A DNA stretch of 64,000 nt from Paenacidovorax monticola (GTDB lineage: Bacteria > Pseudomonadota > Gammaproteobacteria > Burkholderiales > Burkholderiaceae_C): contig NZ_CP060790.1 in the NCBI RefSeq assembly GCF_014489595.1, positions 1,798,001-1,862,000 on the forward strand, given 5' to 3'. Made by a program: the position numbers and the translations under genes. Positions 21,309-29,063 of this stretch are shown in pieces; the stretch's first letter is position 1, and every line of letters begins with the position of its first letter. The notes below the pieces were generated by a model. It was given only the letters and a program-made list of their open reading frames with translations. It did not search any database and had not been told where the DNA came from.

Positions 21309-22289
21309 TCATTCGACCGAGATGTGGCCGAAGGCCGCCACCTTCTTCCACTTGGCCACGTCCGCCTCGATGATGCGGGCGAACTCGGCCGGGGAATCCT
21401 CCACCACCAGCGCGCCGGCCGCGGCGTACTTCTCGCGCACGGGCGCCGTGCGCAGCGCGCGCACGATGGCGCCGTGCAGGGTCTTGAGCACGTCGGGCGG
21501 CAGGCCTGCCGGCGCCAGCACGCCGTTCCAGAGGTCGGCATTGAACGTGGTGAGCCCGGTCTCGGCGAAGGTGGGCACGTCGGGCAGTTCCTTGATGCGC
21601 TGGGGCGCCGCCACGGCAATGGGCACCAGGTTGCCCGCCTTGATGTGCGGATAGGACGAGGCCAGCGTGTCGTAGATCATCTCCACCTGCCCGCCGATCA
21701 CGTCGTTGAGCGCCGGGCCCGTGCCACGGTAGGGCACGTGCACCACGCGCAGGCCGCTGAGCGACTTGTAGTATTCCATCGCCATGTGCGTGGCGCCCCC
21801 GTTGCCCGACGAGGCATACGAGAACTTGCCCGGCGACTGGCCCACGAGCTTGGCAAAATCGGCATAGCTGCGGACCGGGAAGCGGTTGTTCGTGCTCAGC
21901 ACACCGGGCACGGTGACGATGCGTGTGATGGGCGTGAAGCTCTTGACCGCGTCGTAGGTCAGGTTCTTGTACACGGCCGAATTCGTGCCATTGGTACTCG
22001 ACGTGCCCAGCAGCAGCGTGTAGCCGTCAGGCTTGGACTCTGCCACCAGCCGCGCCCCCACCGTGCCGCCCGCACCGCCCTTGTTTTCCACGACCACCGG
22101 CTGGCCCAGTTCGCGTGACAGCGCATCGGCCAGAATGCGGCCCGTGATGTCGGAGGTGCCCCCCGGGGGAAAGGGAATCACCAGCCGCACGGGCTTGTCG
22201 GGGAATGTGCCCTGCGCCAGCGCGGCGGACGGCGCGGCGGCCAGCGCCAGCAGCGCGGCGGCCAGGGTGGTGAGGTGGCGTCGGTTCAT
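21309..22289 (-). CDS. Bug-family tripartite tricarboxylate transporter substrate-binding protein
   Basis: 326 residues with an N-terminal signal peptide (ALAAAPSAALAQ) and the Bug/TctC fold. Diagnostic segments are PDKPVRLVIPFPPGGTSD, VENKGGAGGTVGA, DGYTLLLG and FSYASSGNGGATHMA. Bug proteins capture carboxylates in the periplasm for TTT carriers. No TctAB membrane genes are nearby, as is common for Bug proteins in this family. It closes the operon driven from 26378, suggesting that it captures the operon's growth substrate. Confidence 0.93.
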   Translation of the reverse strand: MNRRHLTTLAAALLALAAAPSAALAQGTFPDKPVRLVIPFPPGGTSDITGRILADALSRELGQPVVVENKGGAGGTVGARLVAESKPDGYTLLLGTSSTNGTNSAVYKNLTYDAVKSFTPITRIVTVPGVLSTNNRFPVRSYADFAKLVGQSPGKFSYASSGNGGATHMAMEYYKSLSGLRVVHVPYRGTGPALNDVIGGQVEMIYDTLASSYPHIKAGNLVPIAVAAPQRIKELPDVPTFAETGLTTFNADLWNGVLAPAGLPPDVLKTLHGAIVRALRTAPVREKYAAAGALVVEDSPAEFARIIEADVAKWKKVAAFGHISVE

Positions 22290-22362
22290 GGGGTCTCCTT
22301 CCTGAAGTGCCGATGATGGCCGCGAATCGCCCCGCCTGCCAGCGGCGCCGGGGAAGGTGTGC

Positions 22363-23198
22363 CTATCGCCCCACACATCCCTTGCCGCCATCCACGGGCA
22401 GGCACACGCCCGTGATGTAGCGCGCCTCGTCGCTGGCCAGGAACAGCGCGGCGTAGGCCACGTCCCAGGCCTCGCCCATGCGGCCCATGGGGCTGGCGGC
22501 GTGGCGCGCGCGCAGCATGTCCTCGGTGCTCGCGAACTGGCCTGCGATCTGCTGGTGGATGAGCGGCGTGTGGATCACGCCCGGCAGCACGGCATTGGCC
22601 CGGATGCCCTGGGCCGCGTACTGCACGGCCAGCGCGCGCGTGAAATGGTTGAGCCCCGACTTGGCCGCGTAGTACGGCAGGTAGGGGTAGCTGTTGACCT
22701 GCACCGACGCGAGCGACGAAATGTTCACGATGGCCCCCCGCCCTGCGCGAGCATGACGGGCACCACGTGCTTGCAGGCCAGGAACACGCCCGTGAGGTTG
22801 GTGTCGAGCACCTGGCGCCACTCGTCCTCGCCCATCTCCACCACGCTGCCCATGCGCAGGATGCCCACGTTGTTGTGCAGGATGTCGATGGCGCCGAAGC
22901 GCGCGTGCACCGCCTGCACCACGCGCGCCACGGCCGCGCCGTCCGTCACGTCGGCCGTGTAGGCCTCGCAGTCGAAGCCCTCGGCACGCAGCAGGTCGCG
23001 CGTTTCCTCGGCCGCTTCGCGGCGGATGTCCACGGCGGCCACGCGTGCGCCTTCGCGGGCATAGACCATGGCAGCGGCCTTGCCGTTGCCCCAGCCGGGG
23101 CCCGATGAACCTGCACCGAACACCAGGGCCACCTTGCCGGCCACACGGCCCCGGCCAGGGGCCTGCTCCAGCGCGGGCGGTTGTCGCGGATGGGTCAT
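22363..23198 (-). pseudogene. Short-chain dehydrogenase/reductase, frameshifted as read
   Basis: A classical SDR of about 278 residues once repaired. The first frame carries the cofactor loop LVFGAGSSGPGWGNGKAAA, DVTDG, and ILHNNVGI (NNxG motif). After the C6 run at 22734-22739 the frame is lost; the other frame holds IVNISSLAS (catalytic Ser), YYAAKSGLNH (YxxxK) and LASDEARYITGVCLPVDGG. One extra G/C restores it. The start at 23198 has an AAGGAAGGAACCC site. An alcohol-to-ketone step in the operon's pathway is inferred; the substrate is unknown. Confidence 0.87.
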
Positions 23199-23224
23199 GG
23201 GGGTTCCTTCCTTGCTGGGCAGGC

Positions 23225-24034
23225 TCAGCACGCCCGTGCCATCTGCCAGGCAAACGCCTGCGCCGACATACCCTCGCGCGCACCCAGAAAGCGCGCGGTC
23301 TGGTTCACGCGGCTCAGCACGCCGCTGTCCCAGGCCGAGCGTGCATCGCCGATGCGCGCGCTCATGGCGGACACGGTGGCGCCGGCGATGCCGCGCGCGT
23401 CGAGCACGGGCAGGCGCGATACGCCGGCCTCGTCGCAGCCGATGCCCGCGTCGTTGTAGAGCGCCGCGAACACGTCCACCTTGATGGCGGTCTCGGAGCG
23501 ACCTCCCAGCAGCCCGCCATGCGATCCGGTGAGCACCACGGCCCCCGCGTCCGCCGGCTGCACGAGCGAGGCCGAGTCGAGCAGGGCGATGGGCCGCTCG
23601 CCGACCCCCGTGGGAATGATGGTGCGCGACTCGCTGGGCGGTGCGCCGGGGTCCACGGGCCGGGGCTGGGCGTCGCGCATGCGCTGCGCGGCCTCCATGG
23701 CGCCCATGCCCAGGCGCACGCCCAGGGAGCGCGCGGCCGCATTGGCGTACGAGATCACGCCGCGCACGGCGCAGTCCACGCCGTCGCCGATGCGCGCCGT
23801 GCGGTAGTCCACCGTGGCGCAGGGCACGCCCAGTGCGTTGGCGTACTCCAGGCCCGCGATGCCGGCGCCCTCGCGGCCCACGCCGGCATCGCTGAGCACC
23901 AGCCCGGCCAGCCCCCGGGCCAGTGCCATGTGCACGGCGAACACGCCGCCGTGCGAGGCGGCGATGGCCACGCGGCCGCGGGCCGATGCGTCGAAATGGG
24001 TGACCGAATCGGCAATGAACACGTCGCGCGGCAT
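23225..24034 (-). CDS. Unrecognised protein with two tandem copies of a ~110-residue domain
   Basis: 269 residues of unknown family. Two halves align closely by eye. Copy 1 (about 9-118) has DS, SHGG at 27-30, SDAGVG at 48-53, TARIGD at 79-84, GVISYANAAARSLG and RLGM. Copy 2 (about 153-265) has DS, SHGG at 171-174, NDAGIG at 194-199, SARIGD at 225-230, GVLSRVNQTARFLG and REGM. Spacings between landmarks are equal or differ by two. No signal peptide or membrane segment is seen, so it is probably cytoplasmic. It lies 27 bases after the citryl-CoA lyase-like gene and 26 bases before the SDR. The conserved Ser, His, Asp, Arg and Asn in both halves suggest a ligand or active site with pseudo-twofold symmetry. 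Function not assigned. Confidence 0.82.
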   Translation of the reverse strand: MPRDVFIADSVTHFDASARGRVAIAASHGGVFAVHMALARGLAGLVLSDAGVGREGAGIAGLEYANALGVPCATVDYRTARIGDGVDCAVRGVISYANAAARSLGVRLGMGAMEAAQRMRDAQPRPVDPGAPPSESRTIIPTGVGERPIALLDSASLVQPADAGAVVLTGSHGGLLGGRSETAIKVDVFAALYNDAGIGCDEAGVSRLPVLDARGIAGATVSAMSARIGDARSAWDSGVLSRVNQTARFLGAREGMSAQAFAWQMARAC

Positions 24035-24061
24035 GGCCGGCGCGTGGCTGTGCAGGGGAAG

Positions 24062-24862
24062 TCAGCGGCCATCGCGCGCCTTGTTGTGTCCCTCGCCCGC
24101 GCCGCGGTAGGGAATTTCATGGTCGATCAGGTCCCAGATGAAGCGCCCCGTGGGCCGGCGCTGCTCCTCGGCAATGTGCGCCACGAGCCCCGCCGCGCGC
24201 GAGATGACCGCGAAGCCGCGCATGAGCGTGGGCGGCACGCCCAGTTCGCCGAGCAGCGTGCCCACGGCGCCCGTGGCGTTGATCGTGATGTGCTTGCCGT
24301 GGGCCGCGTCCACCTCGCGCGCCAGGACTTCGATCGCGCGCAGGTAGTGCCCCTCGAACTGCGGGTGCTCGCGGCCGATGGCCAGCAGCCGTGCGGCGCG
24401 CGGGTCGTCGGGCCTGTGCAGGTGCTGGCCGAAGCCGGGCACGGGCCGGCGCTCTTCGCGGTAGCGCTGCGCCACCGCGCGCGCGGCGGCCTCCACGCCC
24501 TCGGGCGCATCGATGATGCCGCGCAGCAGGACCGCACAGTTCTCCACCGTGCCCACGAACTGGCTGCCCACGGCCAGCAGGCCCGCCGCCACGCTGCTCT
24601 GGATGTTCTCGGGCGAGCTCATGTGGACCATGCGGCTCGCGATGGCGCTGGGCGTGAGTCCATGCTCCATGATGGCCACGAGCGCGGCGTCGAGCACGCG
24701 CAGATCATGCGCATCGGGGCGTCGCCCGAGGATCTGCGAGAACAGCACGTCGGTGAAGCCGCGCTGGCCCAGGATGTCCTGGGCAAGGTTGTCGTCCCGG
24801 TAGTGGATGGACGTGGGCGAGTGCGTGCACAGCTCGGTGTAGGGACGGTCCGTGGTGCTCAT
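24062..24862 (-). CDS. Citryl-CoA lyase / citrate synthase-like protein
   Basis: 266 residues, equal to the catalytic part of citrate synthase alone. Family marks are ILGRRPDAHDLRVLDAALVAIMEHGLTPS, VENCAVLLRG and GFGQHLHRPDDPRA, followed by a C-terminal citrate-synthase-like region. Stand-alone proteins of this size are annotated as citryl-CoA lyases, which split citryl-CoA into acetyl-CoA and oxaloacetate. Its ATG overlaps the stop of the acyl-CoA ligase (24859-24862), so ligase and lyase are translationally coupled. Together they would make a two-enzyme citrate-lyase-like route or act on a citrate analogue. Confidence 0.85.
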   Translation of the reverse strand: MSTTDRPYTELCTHSPTSIHYRDDNLAQDILGQRGFTDVLFSQILGRRPDAHDLRVLDAALVAIMEHGLTPSAIASRMVHMSSPENIQSSVAAGLLAVGSQFVGTVENCAVLLRGIIDAPEGVEAAARAVAQRYREERRPVPGFGQHLHRPDDPRAARLLAIGREHPQFEGHYLRAIEVLAREVDAAHGKHITINATGAVGTLLGELGVPPTLMRGFAVISRAAGLVAHIAEEQRRPTGRFIWDLIDHEIPYRGAGEGHNKARDGR

Positions 24863-26378
24863 GGGGTTTCCTTGCGTTGGCGGGCGCCGATCTCGGCCTT
24901 GAGTGTCACCTTGTGCACCTTGCCGGCCACGCTGCGCGGCAGATCTTCGTAGAAATGGATGGCCTTGGGCGTCTTGACGGCCCCCAAGTGCTCCCTGGCG
25001 AAGGCGATGAGCGCGGGTGCGTCCACCGCCATGCCGGGCTTGAGCTGCACGGCGGCGTGCACGGCCTCGCCCCATTTGTCGTCCTCGATGCCGAACACGG
25101 CCGATTCGTGCACGGCCGGGTGCTGGTCGAGCACGCTCTCCACGTCGATGGGGTAGACGTTGAAGCCGCCCGTGATGACCACCTCGCGCAGGCGGTCCTT
25201 GAGATAGAGGTAGCCGCGCTCGTCCACATAGCCGCGGTCGCCGGTGTGCAGCCAGCCGTCCACGAGGGTCTCGGCCGACTTCTCGGGCATCCTCCAGTAG
25301 CCCGCCATCACGAGGTCGCCGCGCACCACGATCTCGCCCACCCCCCCGTGGGCAGCAGCCGGCCCTCGGGGTCCATGATGGCCATGTCGGTGAGCAGGCC
25401 CTGGCGCCCCACGGAACGCCAGTTGGCCTCGTCGGCAAAGTCCTCGGCACGCATCACCGTGACCACCTGCGGCGCCTCGGTCTGGCCGTAGGTGGTTTCG
25501 AGCACGGGGCCGAAGCACTCGCGCACCACGCGGATCTTCTCGGGCGGCATGGGCGCACCGCCGTAGATGAGGTGGCGCAGCGCGGGCAGTTGCAGCCGCT
25601 CGCCGTGCGCTTCGGCCACGAGCATGTACAGCAGCGTGGGCGGCATGAACGTGGTGGTCACGCCTTCGTCGCGCAAGGCCGCCAGCAACTGCGCCGGCTT
25701 GTTGCCGGCAGGCAGCACATGGCAGCCGCCCTGGGCCAAGATGGGCAGCAGGTAGGTGGAGGTGCCGTGCGTCACGGGGGCCGCTACCAGATAGCGGTCC
25801 TGCGCGCCGAAGCCGAAGGCGTGGATCTGGTTCACGATGGTGGTCGTCCAGGCCCGGTAGGGCTGCATCACCCCTTTGGGCACGCCCGTGGAGCCCCCCG
25901 TGAACTTGATGGCCTGCACCTCGTCGCGCGAGCGGCCGTGCGGCGCGGGGCGCTGGCCCGCATGGCGCCGCATGGTATCGGCCAGGCCCGGGGTGCCGGG
26001 CGCATCGCCCAGCGCCAGCACCGAGGGCACGGCGCCCAGGTCCAGCGCCTCCAGGTGCGCGGGCTCCGCCAGCACGATGGACGGCTCGGTGAACGCAACG
26101 ATGCGCTGGAGTTCGGCTGCGGGGCTGCGCCAGTTCAGCGGCACCCAGACCTTGCCGGCCGCCAGCACGGCCAGCAGGGCCACGACGTGCTCCACCGTGT
26201 TGCCCGCGCAAATGCCCACGCGCGATCCGGGCTGGCCGTCGAGGGCCTGCAGGGCCGAGGCCGCGGCATCCACCTGGCCGGCGAGCTGCGCGTAGGTCAG
26301 CGTGCCCACAGGCCCCACGATCGCGGGCCGCCCGGCATGCAGCCGGGCCGCGCGGTAGAAGAAATCAATGGGATGCAT
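24859..26378 (-). pseudogene. AMP-dependent acyl-CoA ligase, frameshifted as read
   Basis: ANL-superfamily ligase of about 506 residues once repaired. The first frame holds FTGGSTGVPKGVMQP (P-loop), YGGAPMPPEKI and YGQTEAPQV. After LLPTGG the frame breaks at the C7 run 25341-25347, and the other frame continues with VGEIVVRGDLVMAGY, HTGDRGYVDERGYLYLKDR and SVAGKVHKVTL (catalytic Lys). One extra base restores it. It is the first gene of the IclR-controlled operon and overlaps the next gene by ATGA. It presumably activates the operon's carboxylic acid substrate to a CoA thioester. Confidence 0.88.
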
Positions 26379-26388
26379 GAATATCAAT

Positions 26389-26406
26389 TAGTCCAAACTA
26401 CGGACT
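26389..26406. promoter_or_regulatory. Inverted repeat TAGTCC-N7-GGACT, candidate IclR operator
   Basis: AGTCC at 26390-26394 and GGACT at 26402-26406 form an inverted repeat just upstream of the ligase start at 26378. A third related half-site, TACGGACTA, is at 26529-26537 before the divergent IclR gene. The right arm here, CTACGGACT, matches that site closely, suggesting a shared recognition sequence of the form TAGTCCGTA. Confidence 0.5.
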
Positions 26407-26528
26407 TTCAGAAAATCAACAAACTACAACCGCATAGCACGAGAGTGCGAATCCCATTCACATCCAAGCGAATTTTGCTTAGAGTATGGCGCTCCCAGAG
26501 AACGCTGGGCAACCCAAACAATCCAACA

Positions 26529-26537
26529 TACGGACTA
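26529..26537. promoter_or_regulatory. TACGGACTA half-site upstream of the IclR gene
   Basis: A copy of the motif seen in the inverted repeat at 26389-26406, placed 17 bases before the regulator's ATG. It would allow autorepression or DNA looping across the 176-base divergent region. Confidence 0.4.
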
Positions 26538-26554
26538 TTCATCAATTTCCGCAA

Positions 26555-27328
26555 ATGAGCACCGTACAGAGCCTGGACCGAGCCATCGAGCTGCTGCGGC
26601 TGATTTCCACCGGCCACCGCGCAGGCGTGCGCCTGTCGGATCTGGTGGCCGAGAGCGATCTGCCCCAGCCCACGGTGCACCGCCTGCTGCGGCAGATGGT
26701 GGAGGGCGGCCTGGTCATGCAGGACGCGAACCGCCGCTACCGGCTGGGCCATTTCGCCTACGAGCTGGGGCTGGTGGCTTCGTCGCATTTCGGGCTGCGC
26801 GACCAGTGCGCGCCGCACCTTGCTCGCATCTGCGCGGAAACCGGGGACACGGTCTTTCTTACCGTGCGCAGCGGCGCCGATTCGTTCTGTCTGGACCGCC
26901 AGTCCGGCAGCTTCCCGATCCAGACGCTGACGGTGGAGGTGGGCAAGCGCCGGCCGCTGGGCATCGGCGGCGGCGGCCTGGCGCTGCTGAGCTTCATGCC
27001 CGAGGCCGACCTGCCCGCCGTGCTGGACCGCATCGAGCCACAGATCGGCGTCTACGGCGGACTGACCCGCGAGATCCTGGTCGACCTCGTGCAGGAATCG
27101 CGGCGGCGGGGCTACGCCATCAGCACCAACTTCGCGGTGGCGGGCGTGACCAGCATCGGCGTGCCGATCCGGGACCGCACGGGCGCCCTGCTGGGCGCCA
27201 TCAGCGTGAGCGCCATCACGGCGCGCATGCAGCCTCGCGAGGCCATGGTGATACGCACCATGCAGCGCGAGGTCACGGCGATCGAGGCCGAACTGGCCCA
27301 GGCGTCCAGCGCTTCGGCGCCCCGATAG
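26555..27328 (+). CDS. IclR-family transcriptional regulator
   Basis: 257 residues. An N-terminal winged HTH (SLDRAIELLRLISTG; LSDLVAESDLPQPTVHRLLRQMVEGGL) precedes the IclR effector domain (LGIGGGGLALLSFMP; GYAISTNFAVAGVTSIGVPI). ATG 26555 gives the usual family start, MSTVQSLDRAIELL-like; the longer frame adds an unlikely leader. It is divergent from the ligase/citryl-CoA lyase operon, which it probably controls in response to the substrate or its CoA ester. Confidence 0.92.
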   Translation: MSTVQSLDRAIELLRLISTGHRAGVRLSDLVAESDLPQPTVHRLLRQMVEGGLVMQDANRRYRLGHFAYELGLVASSHFGLRDQCAPHLARICAETGDTVFLTVRSGADSFCLDRQSGSFPIQTLTVEVGKRRPLGIGGGGLALLSFMPEADLPAVLDRIEPQIGVYGGLTREILVDLVQESRRRGYAISTNFAVAGVTSIGVPIRDRTGALLGAISVSAITARMQPREAMVIRTMQREVTAIEAELAQASSASAPR

Positions 27329-27355
27329 GGCCGCGTTCAACGCCCTCTGCCGCCA

Positions 27356-28449
27356 TCAGTCGAACAGGCCCGCCTGGCCCCGCAGCGCGGCGGGCCGGAA
27401 GCGCGACAGATCGAGCGGCTCGCGCTGCTTGTCCAGCCCCAGGCGCCGGCAGGCCAGATGGAAGCGCTGGCGCAGCAGCTCGGCCCAGGTGCCCTCGCCG
27501 CGCATGCGCGCGCCGAACCGCGCATCGTAGTCCTTGCCCCACGCATGTCGTGCACGCGCGCCATGACGCGCTGCGCCCGCTGCGGGTAGTGCACCTGCAG
27601 CCATTCCAGGAACAGGTCGCGCACCTCCCAGGGCAGGCGCAGCACGGTGTAGAACGCGCTGCGCGCACCGGCCGCATGGGCCGCCTCGAGCACCTGCTCC
27701 ATGTCCTCGTTGATGAAGGGGATCTGCGGCGCCACGCTCACGCCCACGGGCACGCCCGCCTCCGCCAGTGCGCGGATGGTGCGCAGGCGCCGGTGCGGCG
27801 CGGCCGCGCGCGGCTCCAGGATGCGCGCCAGCGGCGCATCGAGCGTGGTGATGGTCACGTACACGGCCACGAGCCGCTCACGCGCCAGGGGCGCGAGCCA
27901 GTCCAGGTCGCGCTCCACGCCGCTGCCCTTGGTGATGATGGTGAACGGATGCCGGGCCGTGCCCAGCACTTCGACGACGCCGCGCGTGAGCCCCAGCTCG
28001 CGCTCCACGGGCTGATAGCCGTCGGTGACGGAGCCGATGTTCAGCAGCCGGGGCACGTGGCCGGGCCGCAGCAGTTCCTCGCGCAGCAGCTGCGCGATGT
28101 TGTGCTTGGCCACGATGTGGGTCTCGAAATCCAGCCCCGGCGACAGGTTGAGGTAGCTGTGCGTGGGGCGCGCATAGCAGTACACGCAGCCATGCTCGCA
28201 GCCACGGTAGGGGTTGACCGAGTGCTCGAAATGGATGTCGGGCGAATCGTTGGCGCTGATGGCGCTGCGCGCGGTCTCGAACACCACCTGCGTGGACTGC
28301 GGCGCGGGGGGCGCGAGCCCCGCCTCGTCCCAGCCCGGCTCCCACCCGTCGTCGAACGCGGCGCGCAGGTCGCGCGAGAAGCGGTGGGCCATCTGCGTGG
28401 CCGCACCACGGCCCTTGATGGCCTGCAATGGCACCCGGTATTCCGACAT
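27356..28449 (-). pseudogene. PA0069-family radical SAM protein, frameshifted as read
   Basis: About 364 residues when repaired. The radical SAM cluster motif is CEHGCVYCYARPTH (CxxxCxxC), preceded by NPYRG, as in the PA0069/spore photoproduct lyase-like group. Text runs in frame to VMARVHDMRG, then shifts at the CCCC 27537-27540. The other frame gives GKDYDARFGARMRGEG and ends GLFD. One extra base restores it. The exact reaction of the family is not established. A LexA box 30 bases upstream ties it to the SOS response, matching LexA control reported for the P. aeruginosa homologue. Confidence 0.88.
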
Positions 28450-28478
28450 GGCGAGCCTCGATGGATATCCACAAATAA

Positions 28479-28494
28479 CTGTATGAATATACAG
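28479..28494. promoter_or_regulatory. LexA (SOS) box
   Basis: CTGTATGAATATACAG matches the LexA consensus CTGT-N8-ACAG with an AT-rich centre. The flanking bases extend the symmetry to AACTGT and ACAGTT. It lies 30 bases upstream of the radical SAM start on the minus strand and about 100 bases from the divergent rnk start. Confidence 0.8.
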
Positions 28495-28595
28495 TTTTCA
28501 GGAATTCCACGCCACAGGCTAACCCCTGTGCTCCAGTGCGAGATTGGCGATCCGCTACAGTCCCGGCCTTTCGCATCCACCACCGAGGGAATCCC

Positions 28596-29009
28596 ATGGT
28601 TCGCAAGCCCCAAATCATCCTGTCGTCCCTGGACCTGGACCGCATCGAGGCCCTGCTCGCGGCCATTCCGGCCAGCGCCTTCCCGGGCAAGGCCGATCTG
28701 CAGGCCGAGCTGGACCGTGCCGACGTGGTGGCGCCCGAGCAGATTCCGCCCAACGTGGTGACGATGAACTCCACGGTGAAGTTCGCCATCGCCGAGACCG
28801 GCAAGGAGTTCTGCCTGACCCTGGTCTACCCCCGCGACATGGACGGCAGCGCCGACCGCGTTTCCATCTTCGCGCCCGTGGGCTGCGCGCTGCTGGGCCT
28901 GTCGGTGGGCGACGAACTCGCCTGGCCCGGCCCCGGCGGCAAGGTCATGACGGTGCGCGTCAAGGAAATCGTCTACCAGCCCGAAAGCGCCGGCGAGCTG
29001 CATCGCTAG
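28596..29009 (+). CDS. rnk: Rnk, regulator of nucleoside diphosphate kinase (GreA/GreB C-domain family)
   Basis: 137 residues. A short N-terminal coiled coil (SLDLDRIEALLAAIP; FPGKADLQAELDRADVV) precedes the GreA/B-C-like domain (PPNVVTMNSTVKF; TLVYPRDMDGSADRVSIFAPVG; VGDELAWPGPGG). Rnk-type proteins bind RNA polymerase near the secondary channel. ATG 28596 was chosen after a GAGGGAATCCC site and matches the usual start. It is divergent from the radical SAM gene. Its stop abuts an intergenic repeat. Confidence 0.9.
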   Translation: MVRKPQIILSSLDLDRIEALLAAIPASAFPGKADLQAELDRADVVAPEQIPPNVVTMNSTVKFAIAETGKEFCLTLVYPRDMDGSADRVSIFAPVGCALLGLSVGDELAWPGPGGKVMTVRVKEIVYQPESAGELHR

Positions 29010-29063
29010 CAAAAACATAGCTGGCAACGCTCACCAGGTAAGCGCCAGAGCCTGTTTTACTTC
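29010..29063 (+). repeat. Comamonadaceae-type intergenic repeat, copy 2
   Basis: AAAACATAGCTGGCAACGC and AAGCGCCAGAGCCTGTTTTA resemble the element at 61336-61392, with a weak hairpin around AACGCT and AAGCGC. It fills the whole gap between convergent rnk and the outer-membrane efflux gene and supplies the latter's stop codon. Confidence 0.5.

Noticed and set aside
20281..25347. Phase-variable (contingency) G/C tracts in eptA, the SDR and the ligase
   Set aside because: Considered because runs of 5 to 7 can slip in vivo. The same loss affects runs of 3 to 4 in housekeeping genes such as gltA and coaBC, and always in the same direction, so base-calling error explains all of them better.
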